DNA of 64,000 nt from Actinomycetales bacterium. GTDB lineage: Bacteria; Actinomycetota; Actinomycetes; Actinomycetales; Cellulomonadaceae. The stretch is taken from positions 124,001-188,000 of the forward strand of contig JAHLLI010000007.1 of NCBI GenBank assembly GCA_020444245.1. Reading direction: 5' to 3'. This document shows positions 24,701 to 35,325 of this stretch, piece after piece. Within the stretch, counting starts at the first letter, position 1. Each line of letters starts with the position of its first letter. Below the pieces are notes generated by a model. The model saw nothing but the letters and a program-made list of their open reading frames with translations, made no database searches and had not been told where the DNA came from. Position numbers and translations under genes: made by a program.

Positions 24701-25017
24701 CCGACGCCCGCCCCGAGCACGTCGCCCGCGTGCGTGCCGCCGCGGAGCGCTACGGCGTGCCCGTCACGACCAGCTCCGCGGACACCGAACCGGACGACGC
24801 CTTCGCCGCGCGAGTGCGCGCCGGAGAGGTGGCCGGTCGAGTCCGGGTCGTGGGCCGGGTGGCCGGGCTGCGCGAGGCCGCGGCCACCCGCGCGGGCGAG
24901 GTCACCGTGCTCGATCACCCCGTGCTGGCGAGCGGCGCACGCGAGCTCCGCACGGTGCTGCACGAGCAGGCCGTCTCCCGGACCCGCCACCGGTTCGGGC
25001 ACCTGGATGTCACCTGA
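21745..25017 (+). CDS. putA: Bifunctional proline dehydrogenase / delta-1-pyrroline-5-carboxylate dehydrogenase
   Basis: Oxidises proline to glutamate through P5C, peripheral to the membrane and FAD-linked. The PRODH barrel spans about 80-430 (NLNLLGEAVLGEAEADRRL, DYVSVKVSAV, NLDMEEYHDLALTVAVFERL, VRLVKGANLAMEQVEA, HLFHVALAH, EMLQGM). The aldehyde dehydrogenase spans about 480-960, with the general-base Glu near 703 (AETSGKNA) and the catalytic Cys near 737 (GHAGQKCSAASLL), then NRHITGAIVQRQPFGGWK. A ~110-aa C-terminal extension follows. The ATG at 21745 is preferred over the in-frame GTG at 21706. 1090 aa; there is no N-terminal RHH domain, so it does not self-regulate like E. coli PutA. Confidence 0.93.
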   Translation: MTALTDHVPAALALADRWIAATADGGSEAERRATGRLAALVSDPAGLDLALRFVDRVARPEDDRVAAAELATLGRLAGGARFVGRLDRTLLRLGGIAAPLTPGLVVPAARARLRQLVGHLVADTADLTRHIAQARAQGFRLNLNLLGEAVLGEAEADRRLAEIGRLVSRPDVDYVSVKVSAVASQLHPWDTDGSTERVVARLLPLYRTAAAHDTFLNLDMEEYHDLALTVAVFERLCAEADLHASPMGIVLQAYLPDASDALEEITEIARRRVAAGGSPVKVRLVKGANLAMEQVEAELRGWPQAPYPTKADVDAHYVRLLDRAVDPARTPAVRVGVASHHLFHVALAHVLAADRDVLDAVDVEMLQGMAPAQARAVRDTHGSVLLYTPVVARKDFDVAIAYLVRRLEENAAPQNFLHTLVGAGSPDGLAAQRERFAASVEQAATVSTDRRRVPRPEPRVPEPGFTNLPDTDPAVAEHRAWAAELLAHAPTTPLPTEASTVAEVDAAVARAVALADAWGAIPPADRAAALRRAAAELDRARGELVRAMAHEAGKPVAEADPEVSEGADFARYYAERAADLVDGHDPLAVFRPHGVSVVTPPWNFPVAIPIGSALAALAAGSPVILKPAPQTPRCAAVAAEAVRTALRDSGIDPDVLQVLRVPENEVGRHLITHPDVARVLLTGSIETARLFAGWRPSLDVYAETSGKNALIVTPAADVDLAVADAVRSAFGHAGQKCSAASLLILVGSAGRSDRLRRQLADSVTSLAVGPATDLSTAMGPLVEPAQGKLLRALTTLEPGEQWLVEPRRLDEEGRQWTPGVKHGVAPGSFFHTTECFGPVLGVMRVDTLDEAIELQNGTPFGLTGGLHSLDEAEIEHWLERVEVGNAYVNRHITGAIVQRQPFGGWKASVVGPGAKAGGPGYVAQLGTWHDAEHVPTEPDAWLAAAIADDARVATELFGPADPTGLRAEENTLRYLPVGHLWLRVGADARPEHVARVRAAAERYGVPVTTSSADTEPDDAFAARVRAGEVAGRVRVVGRVAGLREAAATRAGEVTVLDHPVLASGARELRTVLHEQAVSRTRHRFGHLDVT

Positions 25018-25035
25018 TCGGACGATCAAGGTTCT

Positions 25036-25064
25036 CTCAAGGGTTTCCCACCTGGGACCGATAC
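25036..25064 (+). promoter_or_regulatory. FliA/WhiG-type (sigma-28) promoter of the GGDEF-EAL gene
   Basis: CTCAA (25036-25040), exactly 16 bp, then ACCGATAC (25057-25064). This matches the FliA-family consensus CTCAA-N16-GCCGATAA shared by five other sites in the window. The -10 element ends 7 bp before the GTG at 25072, so the mRNA would be leaderless, consistent with the lack of a clear Shine-Dalgarno. Confidence 0.75.
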
Positions 25065-25071
25065 AACCCCT

Positions 25072-27048
25072 GTGTCCGGTTCTGTCCCATCCTGGTCGGT
25101 TGCCGTCCAGTGCGCCCTCGCGGGGGTCGCGCTGGGGCTCGTGGCCATGCAGGCCGGGGTGCTGCGCCACGACCGGACGGGATGGCGCGGCGCGCGCCCT
25201 CCGAGCGCTCTGACCGCGACACTGGCCTGGTCGGTGGCGCTGGCCGGGGTCGCCCTGGCCAACGGTCTCCTGGAGCTGGTGGCGGACCCGGGCTGGACCG
25301 AGGCTCTCCTGGCCGTCCGGATGGCCGCCCTCGCGGCGTCGGTCGTGCTCGGTCTTCCGGCGATCCGGGCCTTCACCGACGGGCCCTCGGTCCGCGTGCT
25401 CGCCCTCGCCGCGGGTGTCTGGTACACCGTGGCCGGCGTCCTGTGGTTCACGACGGCCCTGATCCACCGCCCCACGTACGGCACCGGCCTGCCGGTGTAC
25501 GGGCCGCTCAGCGCGACCGTCGACCTGGTCCCGGTGATCGGCGTCGCCGCGTACCTCGGCGTCGCGGTCAGCCGCCGCCGCCTGACCGCCCGCGGCGCGG
25601 CCATGACGGTCGCCGGGTTCGTCTCCGCCGTCCTCCTCGTCGCCTCGTCGATCCCGCCGCCGAGCGAGGTCACCGAGCTGCTCAAGGGCATGTGGGCTCT
25701 CCCGCTGGTGGCCGCGCTCCTGGCCCTGACCGCGCACCGGATCGGCACCGAGCGTCAGGCACTCAACGCGAGGCTGCACCGCGCGGCCTTCGTCGACGCG
25801 CTGACCGGGCTGCCCACGCGCGCGGCGCTCGACGAGCACCTGTCGAGCGAGCTGGCCGCCGGGCTGCGTCCCGCCCTGCTCCTGGTCGACATCGAGGGGC
25901 TCAAGCACACCAACGAGCGGCACGGGCACGCCGGTGGCGACCGGCTCCTGGTGCACACCGCCGTCCACCTGGCCCGCGAGCTGGGTCCCGGTGTGTTCGT
26001 CGCACGGACCGGCGGCGACGAGTTCGCCGCGGTCCTACCGGGCCGGATGTCCCCGGACGAGCTGCGGGCGCTCGGCCGGCGGCTCCGCGAGTGCCTCACC
26101 CCGCCGGCGGACCTGCTGGTCCGTCCCCGGCTCACCGTCGGCGTCGCGCACGCGGCGTGCGACAGCCCGGTCGAGCTCCAGCGGCACGCCGACCTCGCCA
26201 TGGTCGAGGCCCGGTCCACGCACGCCGGGGTGGTCTACTTCGACGACCGCCTGCGCGAGCGGGAGGACGGCCGGGCCGCGGTCCACGCCGACCTGGAGCG
26301 CGCCGTCGCCGAGGGCCGGATCATCGCGCACTTCCAGCCCGTGGCGGACACGGCGACGCTCCAGGTGATCGGCGTGGAGGCCCTCGCCCGGTGGCAGGAC
26401 GGCGACACCCTGCGCGCACCGGCGAGCTGGCTCCCGCTCGCAGAGGAGACCGGCCTCATCGTCGAGATCGGCGAGCAGATGTTCGCGGCCGCCCGGGCAG
26501 CCTCCGACCGCTTCGGCCTCCCGGTGGCGGTCAACGTGGCCGCGCGTCAGCTCGACGAGCCGGACGTCCTCCGGCGGATCGAACGCGGCTGGGGCGACGG
26601 CGCCTGGGACCGGCTCACCATCGAGGTCACCGAGAGCGCCCTGGCCCACGACGACCACCACGTCCGGGCCGTGCTGACCGAGCTCGCCTCGCGTGGCGTG
26701 CGGATCGCGCTCGACGACTTCGGCACCGGGTACAACTCGCTCGCACGGCTGGGCACCCTGCCGCTGCACGTGCTGAAGATCGACAAGAGCCTCGTGGACG
26801 GCGCGACCACCGATGAGGGCCTTGCCGTGCTGCGGGCCGTGGTCGGCCTGGCCGACGCGCACGGGCTCGAGGTGGTCGCCGAGGGTGTCGAGCAGCGGGC
26901 CCAGCTCCAGGCCCTGCTCGGGCTCGGCGTGGGCCTCGTCCAGGGCAACCTGATCGGCCGTCCGCGGGTGGACCTGCCCGAGCGCACCTCGGCCGCGCCG
27001 ACCCAGCGGGTGCGCGTCCAGCCCGTCCCGCGGGTCACACCGGCCTGA
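25072..27048 (+). CDS. Membrane-anchored GGDEF-EAL protein (c-di-GMP synthase/phosphodiesterase)
   Basis: 658 aa. About seven hydrophobic helices occupy residues 1-230, a membrane sensor of no family I can name. The GGDEF domain (about 240-395) has DALTGLPTRAAL, LLVDIEGLKHTNERHGHAGGDRLL and an intact GGDEF near 314. The EAL domain (about 400-645) has VEALAR near 435, NVAARQL, IEVTESAL, ALDDFGTGYNSLARL, KIDKSLV, EGVE and QGNLIGRP. All expected metal and substrate residues seem present, so both activities are possible. It probably sets c-di-GMP levels for motility or pili. It has its own FliA-type promoter and converges on nusB with a 3-bp gap. Confidence 0.9.
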   Translation: MSGSVPSWSVAVQCALAGVALGLVAMQAGVLRHDRTGWRGARPPSALTATLAWSVALAGVALANGLLELVADPGWTEALLAVRMAALAASVVLGLPAIRAFTDGPSVRVLALAAGVWYTVAGVLWFTTALIHRPTYGTGLPVYGPLSATVDLVPVIGVAAYLGVAVSRRRLTARGAAMTVAGFVSAVLLVASSIPPPSEVTELLKGMWALPLVAALLALTAHRIGTERQALNARLHRAAFVDALTGLPTRAALDEHLSSELAAGLRPALLLVDIEGLKHTNERHGHAGGDRLLVHTAVHLARELGPGVFVARTGGDEFAAVLPGRMSPDELRALGRRLRECLTPPADLLVRPRLTVGVAHAACDSPVELQRHADLAMVEARSTHAGVVYFDDRLREREDGRAAVHADLERAVAEGRIIAHFQPVADTATLQVIGVEALARWQDGDTLRAPASWLPLAEETGLIVEIGEQMFAAARAASDRFGLPVAVNVAARQLDEPDVLRRIERGWGDGAWDRLTIEVTESALAHDDHHVRAVLTELASRGVRIALDDFGTGYNSLARLGTLPLHVLKIDKSLVDGATTDEGLAVLRAVVGLADAHGLEVVAEGVEQRAQLQALLGLGVGLVQGNLIGRPRVDLPERTSAAPTQRVRVQPVPRVTPA

Positions 27049-27051
27049 GGC

Positions 27052-27462
27052 TCACAGCGTCGGCTTCAGCTCCAGGAGACGGGCGAGCAGGCCGTTGACG
27101 AACGCCGGCGAGTCGTCGGTGGACAGCGCCCGGACCAGCTCGACCGCCTCGTCGACCGCCACGGCATCGGGCACGTCGTCGTTCCAGAGCAGCTCCCAGG
27201 CGCCCAGGCGCAGCGCCGCGCGGTCCACCGCGGGCATCCGCTCGAGCGCCCAGCCACGGGCGTAGGTGGTCAGCAGCTCGTCGATCTCGGCGCGGCGGTC
27301 GACCACGCCCTCGACGAGCTCGACGGCGTACTGCGGGAGCGCAGCCTCGGTCCCCGGCTCGGCGATCCGCGCCGCGAGCACGTCCATCGGGTCCAGGCCG
27401 CGCTGGTCGGCCTCGAACAGCACGTCGAGCGCGCGTTTGCGAGCCTTGCTGCGCGCTGCCAC
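27052..27462 (-). CDS. nusB: Transcription antitermination protein NusB
   Basis: Joins NusE on boxA RNA for rRNA antitermination. 136 aa, all-helical, with RSKARKRALDVLFEADQRG and the core WELLWNDDVPDAVAVDEAVELVRALSTDDSPAFVNGLL. The GTG at 27462 lies one base after the efp stop. efp-nusB is a standard actinobacterial pair following aroB. Confidence 0.96.
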   Translation of the reverse strand: MAARSKARKRALDVLFEADQRGLDPMDVLAARIAEPGTEAALPQYAVELVEGVVDRRAEIDELLTTYARGWALERMPAVDRAALRLGAWELLWNDDVPDAVAVDEAVELVRALSTDDSPAFVNGLLARLLELKPTL

Positions 27463-27463
27463 C

Positions 27464-28027
27464 TCAGTCGTTCACACGGCCGAGATACGACCCGTCGCGG
27501 GTGTCGACCTTGACCTTCGTACCGGTCTCCAGGAACAGCGGGACCTGGATCTCCGCGCCCGTCTCGAGGGTCGCCGGCTTGGTGCCGGCGCTGGAGCGGT
27601 CGCCCTGGAGGCCCGGCTCGGTGTAGGTGATCTCGAGCACCACCGACGTGGGCAGCTCGACGTACAGCGGGTTGCCGTCGTGGGTGGCCACGATCGCGTT
27701 CTGGCTCTCGAGCATGAACTGGGCCGCGTCACCGACGACGTCGGGCGAGACCATCAGCTGGTCGTAGGTCGAGGTGTCCATGAAGACGAAGTCGGCGCCG
27801 TCCTTGTACAGGTACTGCATGTCTCGCTTGTCGACGTTCGCCGTCTCGACCTTGACGCCGGCGTTGAACGTCCGGTCCACGACCTTGCCGGACAGCACGT
27901 TCTTCAGCTTGGTCCGCACGAAGGCGCCACCCTTGCCGGGCTTGACGTGCTGGAACTCCACGACGGTCCACAGCTGCCCATCGATGTTGAGCACGAGGCC
28001 GTTCTTCAGGTCGTTGGTGGTCGCCAC
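27464..28027 (-). CDS. efp: Elongation factor P
   Basis: Relieves ribosome stalling at polyproline. 187 aa from the GTG at 28027 ([20 protein letters not shown]); an upstream in-frame GTG would add an unconserved tail. The tip loop reads [15 protein letters not shown] with Lys32 at the functional position. All three beta-barrel domains are present, ending [11 protein letters not shown]. The proline-rich PilT N terminus and PilO encoded in this window are the kind of protein that would need it. Minus-strand TACACT (28097-28092) is a plausible -10 box, giving a leader of about 57 nt. Confidence 0.96.
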   Translation of the reverse strand: MATTNDLKNGLVLNIDGQLWTVVEFQHVKPGKGGAFVRTKLKNVLSGKVVDRTFNAGVKVETANVDKRDMQYLYKDGADFVFMDTSTYDQLMVSPDVVGDAAQFMLESQNAIVATHDGNPLYVELPTSVVLEITYTEPGLQGDRSSAGTKPATLETGAEIQVPLFLETGTKVKVDTRDGSYLGRVND

Positions 28028-28105
28028 AGCACGTCTCTCTGTCGTGTACACGGATCAGGCCCCAGCCGCGGTCCGCGCGAGGCGGCGACCAGTGTACCGG
28101 CGGCG

Positions 28106-28504
28106 TCAGGTCAGCAGTGCCAGACCGGCTGCACCGAGGCCGACCGCCCAGACCAGCGAGGCGAGCGACCCGATCACGAACCGCTCGGAGACCTCGGGGT
28201 TGCGGGCCAGCTCCGGGTACCGGCCCAGCCCCTTGACCGCGACGACCACCGCGATCCCCTCGGGGTGGCCGAGCAGCACCGCCCCCGTCACCGCGAGCCT
28301 CTCGAGCACGCCGATCCAGGTCCCGCCGCGCAGCTCACGACGTGCGCTCGCCTTGGCCTCCGGCCCGCCCGCTTCGACCTTCGCACCGTGCTCGGGCTCG
28401 CCGGAGTCCTTCGAGCGAGCGGCCATGGCCAGCACGCCCGACACCACGAACCACCCGCCGACGACGCTCGCCAGCAGTGTCACCAGTACGACGACCGCGT
28501 TCAC
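28106..28504 (-). CDS. Small membrane protein resembling the C-terminal half of DUF3307 proteins
   Basis: 132 aa with three or four hydrophobic segments. The stretch LRGGTWIGVLERLAVTGAVLLGHPEGIAVVVAVKGLGRY followed by SERFVIGSLASLVWA matches the ER-x-G-x-K-R pattern found at the end of DUF3307 membrane proteins, which often sit beside satD. The N-terminal half of that family is absent. The GTG at 28504 overlaps the stop of the SatD-like gene (GTGA), so the pair is co-translated. Function unknown. Confidence 0.7.
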   Translation of the reverse strand: MNAVVVLVTLLASVVGGWFVVSGVLAMAARSKDSGEPEHGAKVEAGGPEAKASARRELRGGTWIGVLERLAVTGAVLLGHPEGIAVVVAVKGLGRYPELARNPEVSERFVIGSLASLVWAVGLGAAGLALLT

Positions 28505-29100
28505 CCTTGCGCCTCCTCGAGCAGCCGCGCCACCACCGGGCGGACCGCCCACTCCTCGTCCCACAGCGCAGCGGCGAGCCGTTGGCTCACCGCCTGCTGG
28601 CTCACACCGAGCCGACCGGCGATCTCCTCCTGCGTGCCGCGCCCCTCTGCCGCCCGCCACGCGTCCACCGCGGCCCAGCCACCCTCGGTGCGCCGCGCGG
28701 CGACCGCCGCGACCAGGGTCAGCACCGCCTCCGCCTCGGCCGCCCGTTCCGCACGCCGGCCCTCGACCGCGACCGGCACCGGGCGCTGGCGGCTCTTGGC
28801 CCGCTCCACCGCGCGGCGGGCCAGCACGAACGCCGCCCCGGTCCCGGCCCGCGCCTCGGGCGGGAGCGGCTCGTCGACCGGACCGGCCCCGATGCCCACG
28901 CTCCAGCCACGCGTACGCAGCACGGTCAGGGCGAGCTCGACCGCCGCTGCGGCGTCGGGGACGACACCTTGGACCTCGTCGCCGACGGTCCGCTCGAATC
29001 CGCGCAGCACACCTCGTCCACCCGAGAGCTGGGACAGCAACGTCGGCACCCGGTCGACGTCACGCCGGCTGCCCCGCTGGTCGATCGTCAGGACGAACAC
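28501..29100 (-). CDS. SatD-family protein with C-terminal helix-turn-helix
   Basis: 199 aa. The N terminus reads VFVLTIDQRGSRRDVDRVP and the core RFERTVGDEVQGVV; the GDE(F/V)QG motif is the SatD hallmark. A linker contains AFVLARRAVERAKSRQRPVPV. A C-terminal HTH follows (GTQEEIAGRLGVSQQAVSQRLAAALW, about 155-180). The protein probably senses or cycles a nucleotide and binds DNA, but its biochemistry is not established. The GTG at 29100 seems leaderless. It is paired with the overlapping DUF3307-like membrane gene. Confidence 0.75.
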   Translation of the reverse strand: MFVLTIDQRGSRRDVDRVPTLLSQLSGGRGVLRGFERTVGDEVQGVVPDAAAAVELALTVLRTRGWSVGIGAGPVDEPLPPEARAGTGAAFVLARRAVERAKSRQRPVPVAVEGRRAERAAEAEAVLTLVAAVAARRTEGGWAAVDAWRAAEGRGTQEEIAGRLGVSQQAVSQRLAAALWDEEWAVRPVVARLLEEAQG

Positions 29101-29137
29101 AAAACAAGGCTAGCCACTTGTAGGCTGCCGCACAAGG
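29101..29137 (-). promoter_or_regulatory. Leaderless promoter of the SatD-like gene with inverted-repeat operator
   Basis: Minus-strand TTGTGC (29135-29130), a 17-bp spacer and TAGCCT (29112-29107), with the -10 ending 6 bp before the GTG at 29100. An ACAAG...CTTGT inverted repeat (29104-29121, with inner GGCTAGCC) covers the -10 box. A further ACAAGG half-site (29134-29137 region) covers the -35. The HTH protein encoded next door is an obvious candidate autorepressor; that is inference. Confidence 0.5.
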
Positions 29138-29177
29138 AACTGAGATTGTGTCGCGTCGCGTCGCGCCGTCTCCATCG

Positions 29178-29206
29178 CTCATGGCACCGAGCCCACCTGC
29201 CGATAC
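29178..29206 (+). promoter_or_regulatory. FliA/WhiG-type promoter of the leaderless pilin-like gene
   Basis: CTCAT (29178-29182), 16 bp, GCCGATAC (29199-29206). Same spacing and -10 as the pilus promoters in this window. Transcription would start near 29214, leaving room for the GGAGGA Shine-Dalgarno at 29221-29226 before the GTG at 29231. Confidence 0.7.
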
Positions 29207-29230
29207 CAGGGTCGAGACCAGGAGGACGCT

Positions 29231-32560
<3,330 letters not shown>

Positions 32561-32590
32561 AGGCTCATACTTCCACGGCCCAGGACGAGG

Positions 32591-32625
32591 CCCGGCCCGC
32601 GTCCGGGCAGCGGACGCGGGCCGGG
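32591..32625 (-). terminator. Strong hairpin terminator after pilMNO
   Basis: CCCGGCCCGCGTCC (32591-32604) and GGACGCGGGCCGGG (32612-32625) form a 14-bp perfect stem with a 7-nt loop, 15 bp beyond the pilO stop and 30 bp before aroC. It marks the edge between the pilus locus and the aro operon. No U-run follows. Confidence 0.7.
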
Positions 32626-32640
32626 TTGGTCGCGCGGGGC

Positions 32641-33483
32641 TCAGGGCAACGGTGCGAACGGATTCCGCTGGCTCGAGGGCAGCGGCGTTGCCTCCGGCTG
32701 CGCGTCTGAGGTGGTGCCGTCACCCGCGGCTGCGTCCGCAGCGGATCCGGCGGCCGTGTCCGTCGCGGAGGGCGGCAGGACCAGCACGTAGCCGTCGATC
32801 CCGAGCTGGACGTCGCCGGCAGCGGTCGCAGGCCTGCCCGGCGACTCTGGGGTTTCCGTCTGCGCCGTCGACGACAGACTACCGAGCACGAACAGCCGGT
32901 CGACTCCGGTCTGCAGTGTCGAGAGGAACGCCATCGCCTTGGAGTACTCACCGAGCACGGTGATGCTGAGCGGAACACCCACGAGGCGTGAGGCGGCGGA
33001 CACCGGGGCCGGCGTCGCGTCGGCCGTCGTCGAGGCGCCGGTGTCGCTCGCCGAGCCGTCGCTCGCGGTCCCCGTCGTCGCGTCGGTCGCTGTCGCGTCG
33101 GCAGCCGCCGTGGCCGCCGCAGCCGGGACCGCCGCCGGAACCAGGATCGGCGTCGCGGTGGTGATCGTCAGGATGGTCACGCCTGCCGCGGCCGCGTCCG
33201 CGGCCAGCGCCCGTCGGTACTCGGCCATGTCGTCCGTGGCAGGGATCTGCGCCTGGAGCTCCGCGAGCTGCGCCTTGTACGTGTCGAGGTCGGCGAACTG
33301 CTTCTTCAGGGTCGCGAGCTGCGTCATCAGCATCGTGGTGCGCATCTCGGCGTCGGAGACGCTCTCGCGCGTGTCGGCGGCCTGCGTCATCTTCGGGCTG
33401 ATCAGGAAGAACCAACCACCGGCCATGACCGCCAGCGCCGCGACGACAGCAAGTGCCACCCAGGTTCGAGCTTTGGCGGCCAT
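32641..33483 (-). CDS. pilO: PilO-like inner-membrane pilus assembly protein
   Basis: 280 aa. There is one N-terminal membrane helix ([22 protein letters not shown]), then a coiled coil (about 45-85, [28 protein letters not shown]) as in PilO. A ferredoxin-like fold is split by an Ala/Thr/Asp-rich insert (about 115-165), and resumes with [24 protein letters not shown]. The tail [11 protein letters not shown] resembles the RDPF motif of PilP-type partners. It should pair with PilN on the outer face of the membrane. ATG at 33483; the PilN stop is 2 bp upstream. Confidence 0.85.
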   Translation of the reverse strand: MAAKARTWVALAVVAALAVMAGGWFFLISPKMTQAADTRESVSDAEMRTTMLMTQLATLKKQFADLDTYKAQLAELQAQIPATDDMAEYRRALAADAAAAGVTILTITTATPILVPAAVPAAAATAAADATATDATTGTASDGSASDTGASTTADATPAPVSAASRLVGVPLSITVLGEYSKAMAFLSTLQTGVDRLFVLGSLSSTAQTETPESPGRPATAAGDVQLGIDGYVLVLPPSATDTAAGSAADAAAGDGTTSDAQPEATPLPSSQRNPFAPLP

Positions 33484-33484
33484 C

Positions 33485-34174
33485 TCAGTTCCCCTCCGCC
33501 ACGAAGCGGTTCGCGAATGCGTCCGTCGTGATGTTCATCGTGGCCGTTACCTGATAGAAGGTCTTCTCCTGGTCAGCAGAGAGCTGCACCGTCACCACGT
33601 TGACGTCGACGACGCCGGGAACCGCCGCCAGGCCGTCCTCCCACGTGGAGGTGTCGGGCACGGTCTGCGAGCGACCGGTGATGCTCACGTTCCCGACGGT
33701 GCCCGCGGTCGCGAGCGGATCGGGCAGTGCCGTCACGCTCGTCGACCACGGCGTGACCTGGTTGACACTCACGTCGACCACGCTGACCTCGGTCGGGGTC
33801 ACAGCGGCGATCGCCGCGAGGTACGGCTGCCACAGCGTCTCGGCCTGCATCCCGAACGAGCGAGCGTCGGTGAGGTCGGAGAGCTGCCGCAGCACCGTGG
33901 GCACCTCGGCGTACTGGTTCTGCTGGGCCAGCAGGCTCTGGTTGCGATCCTGGACCTCTGCCAGGTCCTGCTCCGCTTGCTTGGCGGTCCAGGCGGCCCA
34001 GACAAAACCGAGCCCGACGCCGAGGACCACCGCGAGCAGACCCACCCCGAGCCACACCTTGAGACGACCGAGGACCCGGCTGGCTCGGACCTCCGGAGGC
34101 AGTAGGTTGACCTGCGGCACACTGGGCGCGCCGGGGACCGTGACCTGCCGTGGCGCCTGAGTCGTCGTGGTCAT
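33485..34174 (-). CDS. pilN: PilN-like fimbrial assembly protein
   Basis: 229 aa. The cytosolic N terminus contains VNLLPPEVRASRV, the conserved INLLP motif that docks onto PilM. One membrane helix (VWLGVGLLAVVLGVGLGFVWAAW) and a short coiled coil (AEQDLAEVQDRNQSLLAQQNQ) follow, then a ferredoxin-like domain. The ATG at 34174 overlaps the pilM stop. It links the cytosolic PilM/motor side to PilO. Confidence 0.88.
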   Translation of the reverse strand: MTTTTQAPRQVTVPGAPSVPQVNLLPPEVRASRVLGRLKVWLGVGLLAVVLGVGLGFVWAAWTAKQAEQDLAEVQDRNQSLLAQQNQYAEVPTVLRQLSDLTDARSFGMQAETLWQPYLAAIAAVTPTEVSVVDVSVNQVTPWSTSVTALPDPLATAGTVGNVSITGRSQTVPDTSTWEDGLAAVPGVVDVNVVTVQLSADQEKTFYQVTATMNITTDAFANRFVAEGN

Positions 34175-35217
34175 GCTGCCACCCCCTGGGCCAGCCCGAG
34201 CGCCACGCTGAGCGACGACGACATCGGCAAGGTATCGGCGATCTTCTTCGGGACACGGACCGCTTCGAGCGGGTCACCCAGCGTGACCGGCAGGCGGCTC
34301 GCGGTAGACAGGTACTGGCCGAAGCCAGGCAGGTGCGACCCGCCACCCGTCAGCACGACCACGTCGATGCCCCCGCCCGGGTTGTTGCCGTTGTAGTAGA
34401 CGAAGGTGTTGCGGATCGACTCGACGAGTCCCCGCGTGACCTCCTCGATCGCCGCGGCGCCTGCCTGTGCCTCCGGCGCGACCTGGAATCCGAGGCCCAG
34501 CTCACGCTTGAGACCCTCCGCCTCGGCGGCCGAGATCCGCATGTGCCCGGCTACCGCGTCGGTCACGTCCTGCCCGCCGGACGGGACCACACGCACCAAC
34601 CGCGGCGCGCCGTGTGCCGAGACGACGACGGTCGTCACGCGCGCGCCCACGTCCACGGCGGCGATGACCTCGCCCGTGCGCTCGGGGGCCCGGACGGATC
34701 GCAGCAGCGCGAAGGCGTTCAGGTCGACCACACGTGGGCGCAGGCCCGCGGTCTCGGCCGCCATCACGTTGGACTGCACCGAAGCCCTCGCGACCGCGAC
34801 GAGGATCCCGCGCACCATCCGGCCCGTCGTCGCGTCGAACTCCGCCGTAGGGTAGAAGTCCAGGAGCGCATCCTCGACGGGCATCGGGAGCATGTCCTGG
34901 ACCTGGAACGGCAGGGTCGAGCGCAGTTGGGCCATGGGCATGTGCGGCACGTCGAGCTCGCGAACGACGGCGTGGGTCGTCCCGACACCCATCACGACGT
35001 CCCGGCTCTTGAAGCCGGCCGTTCGCCACAGCTGGCGCAGGGCCGTCGCTACCGTCTCCGGCTCGACGACCTCGGCGTCCTGGACGGCACCGGGCGGCAG
35101 GGCGAGCTCGCCATAGCGCACCATCGCAGGCGGCGTGTTCTTGCCGGTTGTCTCAAGCTCGGCTGCCCGCACCGTCGATGTGCCGATGTCGAGCCCGATC
35201 AAACGGGTCTTGGCCAT
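34171..35217 (-). CDS. pilM: PilM actin-like ATPase of the type IV pilus platform
   Basis: 348 aa, FtsA/actin fold. Nucleotide motifs: LIGLDIGTSTVRAAEL, IAAVDVGARVTTVVV and VVVLTGGGSHLPGFGQYL. It lies on the cytosolic face, binds the PilN N terminus and probably couples to the PilB/PilT motors. The ATG is at 35217. It leads the pilM-pilN-pilO unit from its own FliA-type promoter about 55 bp upstream. Confidence 0.93.
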   Translation of the reverse strand: MAKTRLIGLDIGTSTVRAAELETTGKNTPPAMVRYGELALPPGAVQDAEVVEPETVATALRQLWRTAGFKSRDVVMGVGTTHAVVRELDVPHMPMAQLRSTLPFQVQDMLPMPVEDALLDFYPTAEFDATTGRMVRGILVAVARASVQSNVMAAETAGLRPRVVDLNAFALLRSVRAPERTGEVIAAVDVGARVTTVVVSAHGAPRLVRVVPSGGQDVTDAVAGHMRISAAEAEGLKRELGLGFQVAPEAQAGAAAIEEVTRGLVESIRNTFVYYNGNNPGGGIDVVVLTGGGSHLPGFGQYLSTASRLPVTLGDPLEAVRVPKKIADTLPMSSSLSVALGLAQGVAA

Positions 35218-35243
35218 AGTCGTCCTTCGTCGCCCGTGCGGCT

Positions 35244-35302
35244 GTCACGCACTTCGTGACTGCATCGCCCCTGTTATCGGCGGTCCGTCCACGCGTCTTG
35301 AG
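35244..35302 (-). promoter_or_regulatory. FliA/WhiG-type promoter of pilMNO, with a palindrome in the leader
   Basis: On the minus strand CTCAA (35302-35298), exactly 16 bp, GCCGATAA (35281-35274): a perfect match to the FliA-family consensus. Transcription would start near 35266. Just downstream in the leader a perfect 6-bp inverted repeat GTCACG-CACTT-CGTGAC (35260-35244) could be an operator or an RNA hairpin. Confidence 0.8.
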
Positions 35303-35325
35303 CACCCAGTCGAAGGTGTTCCGGT

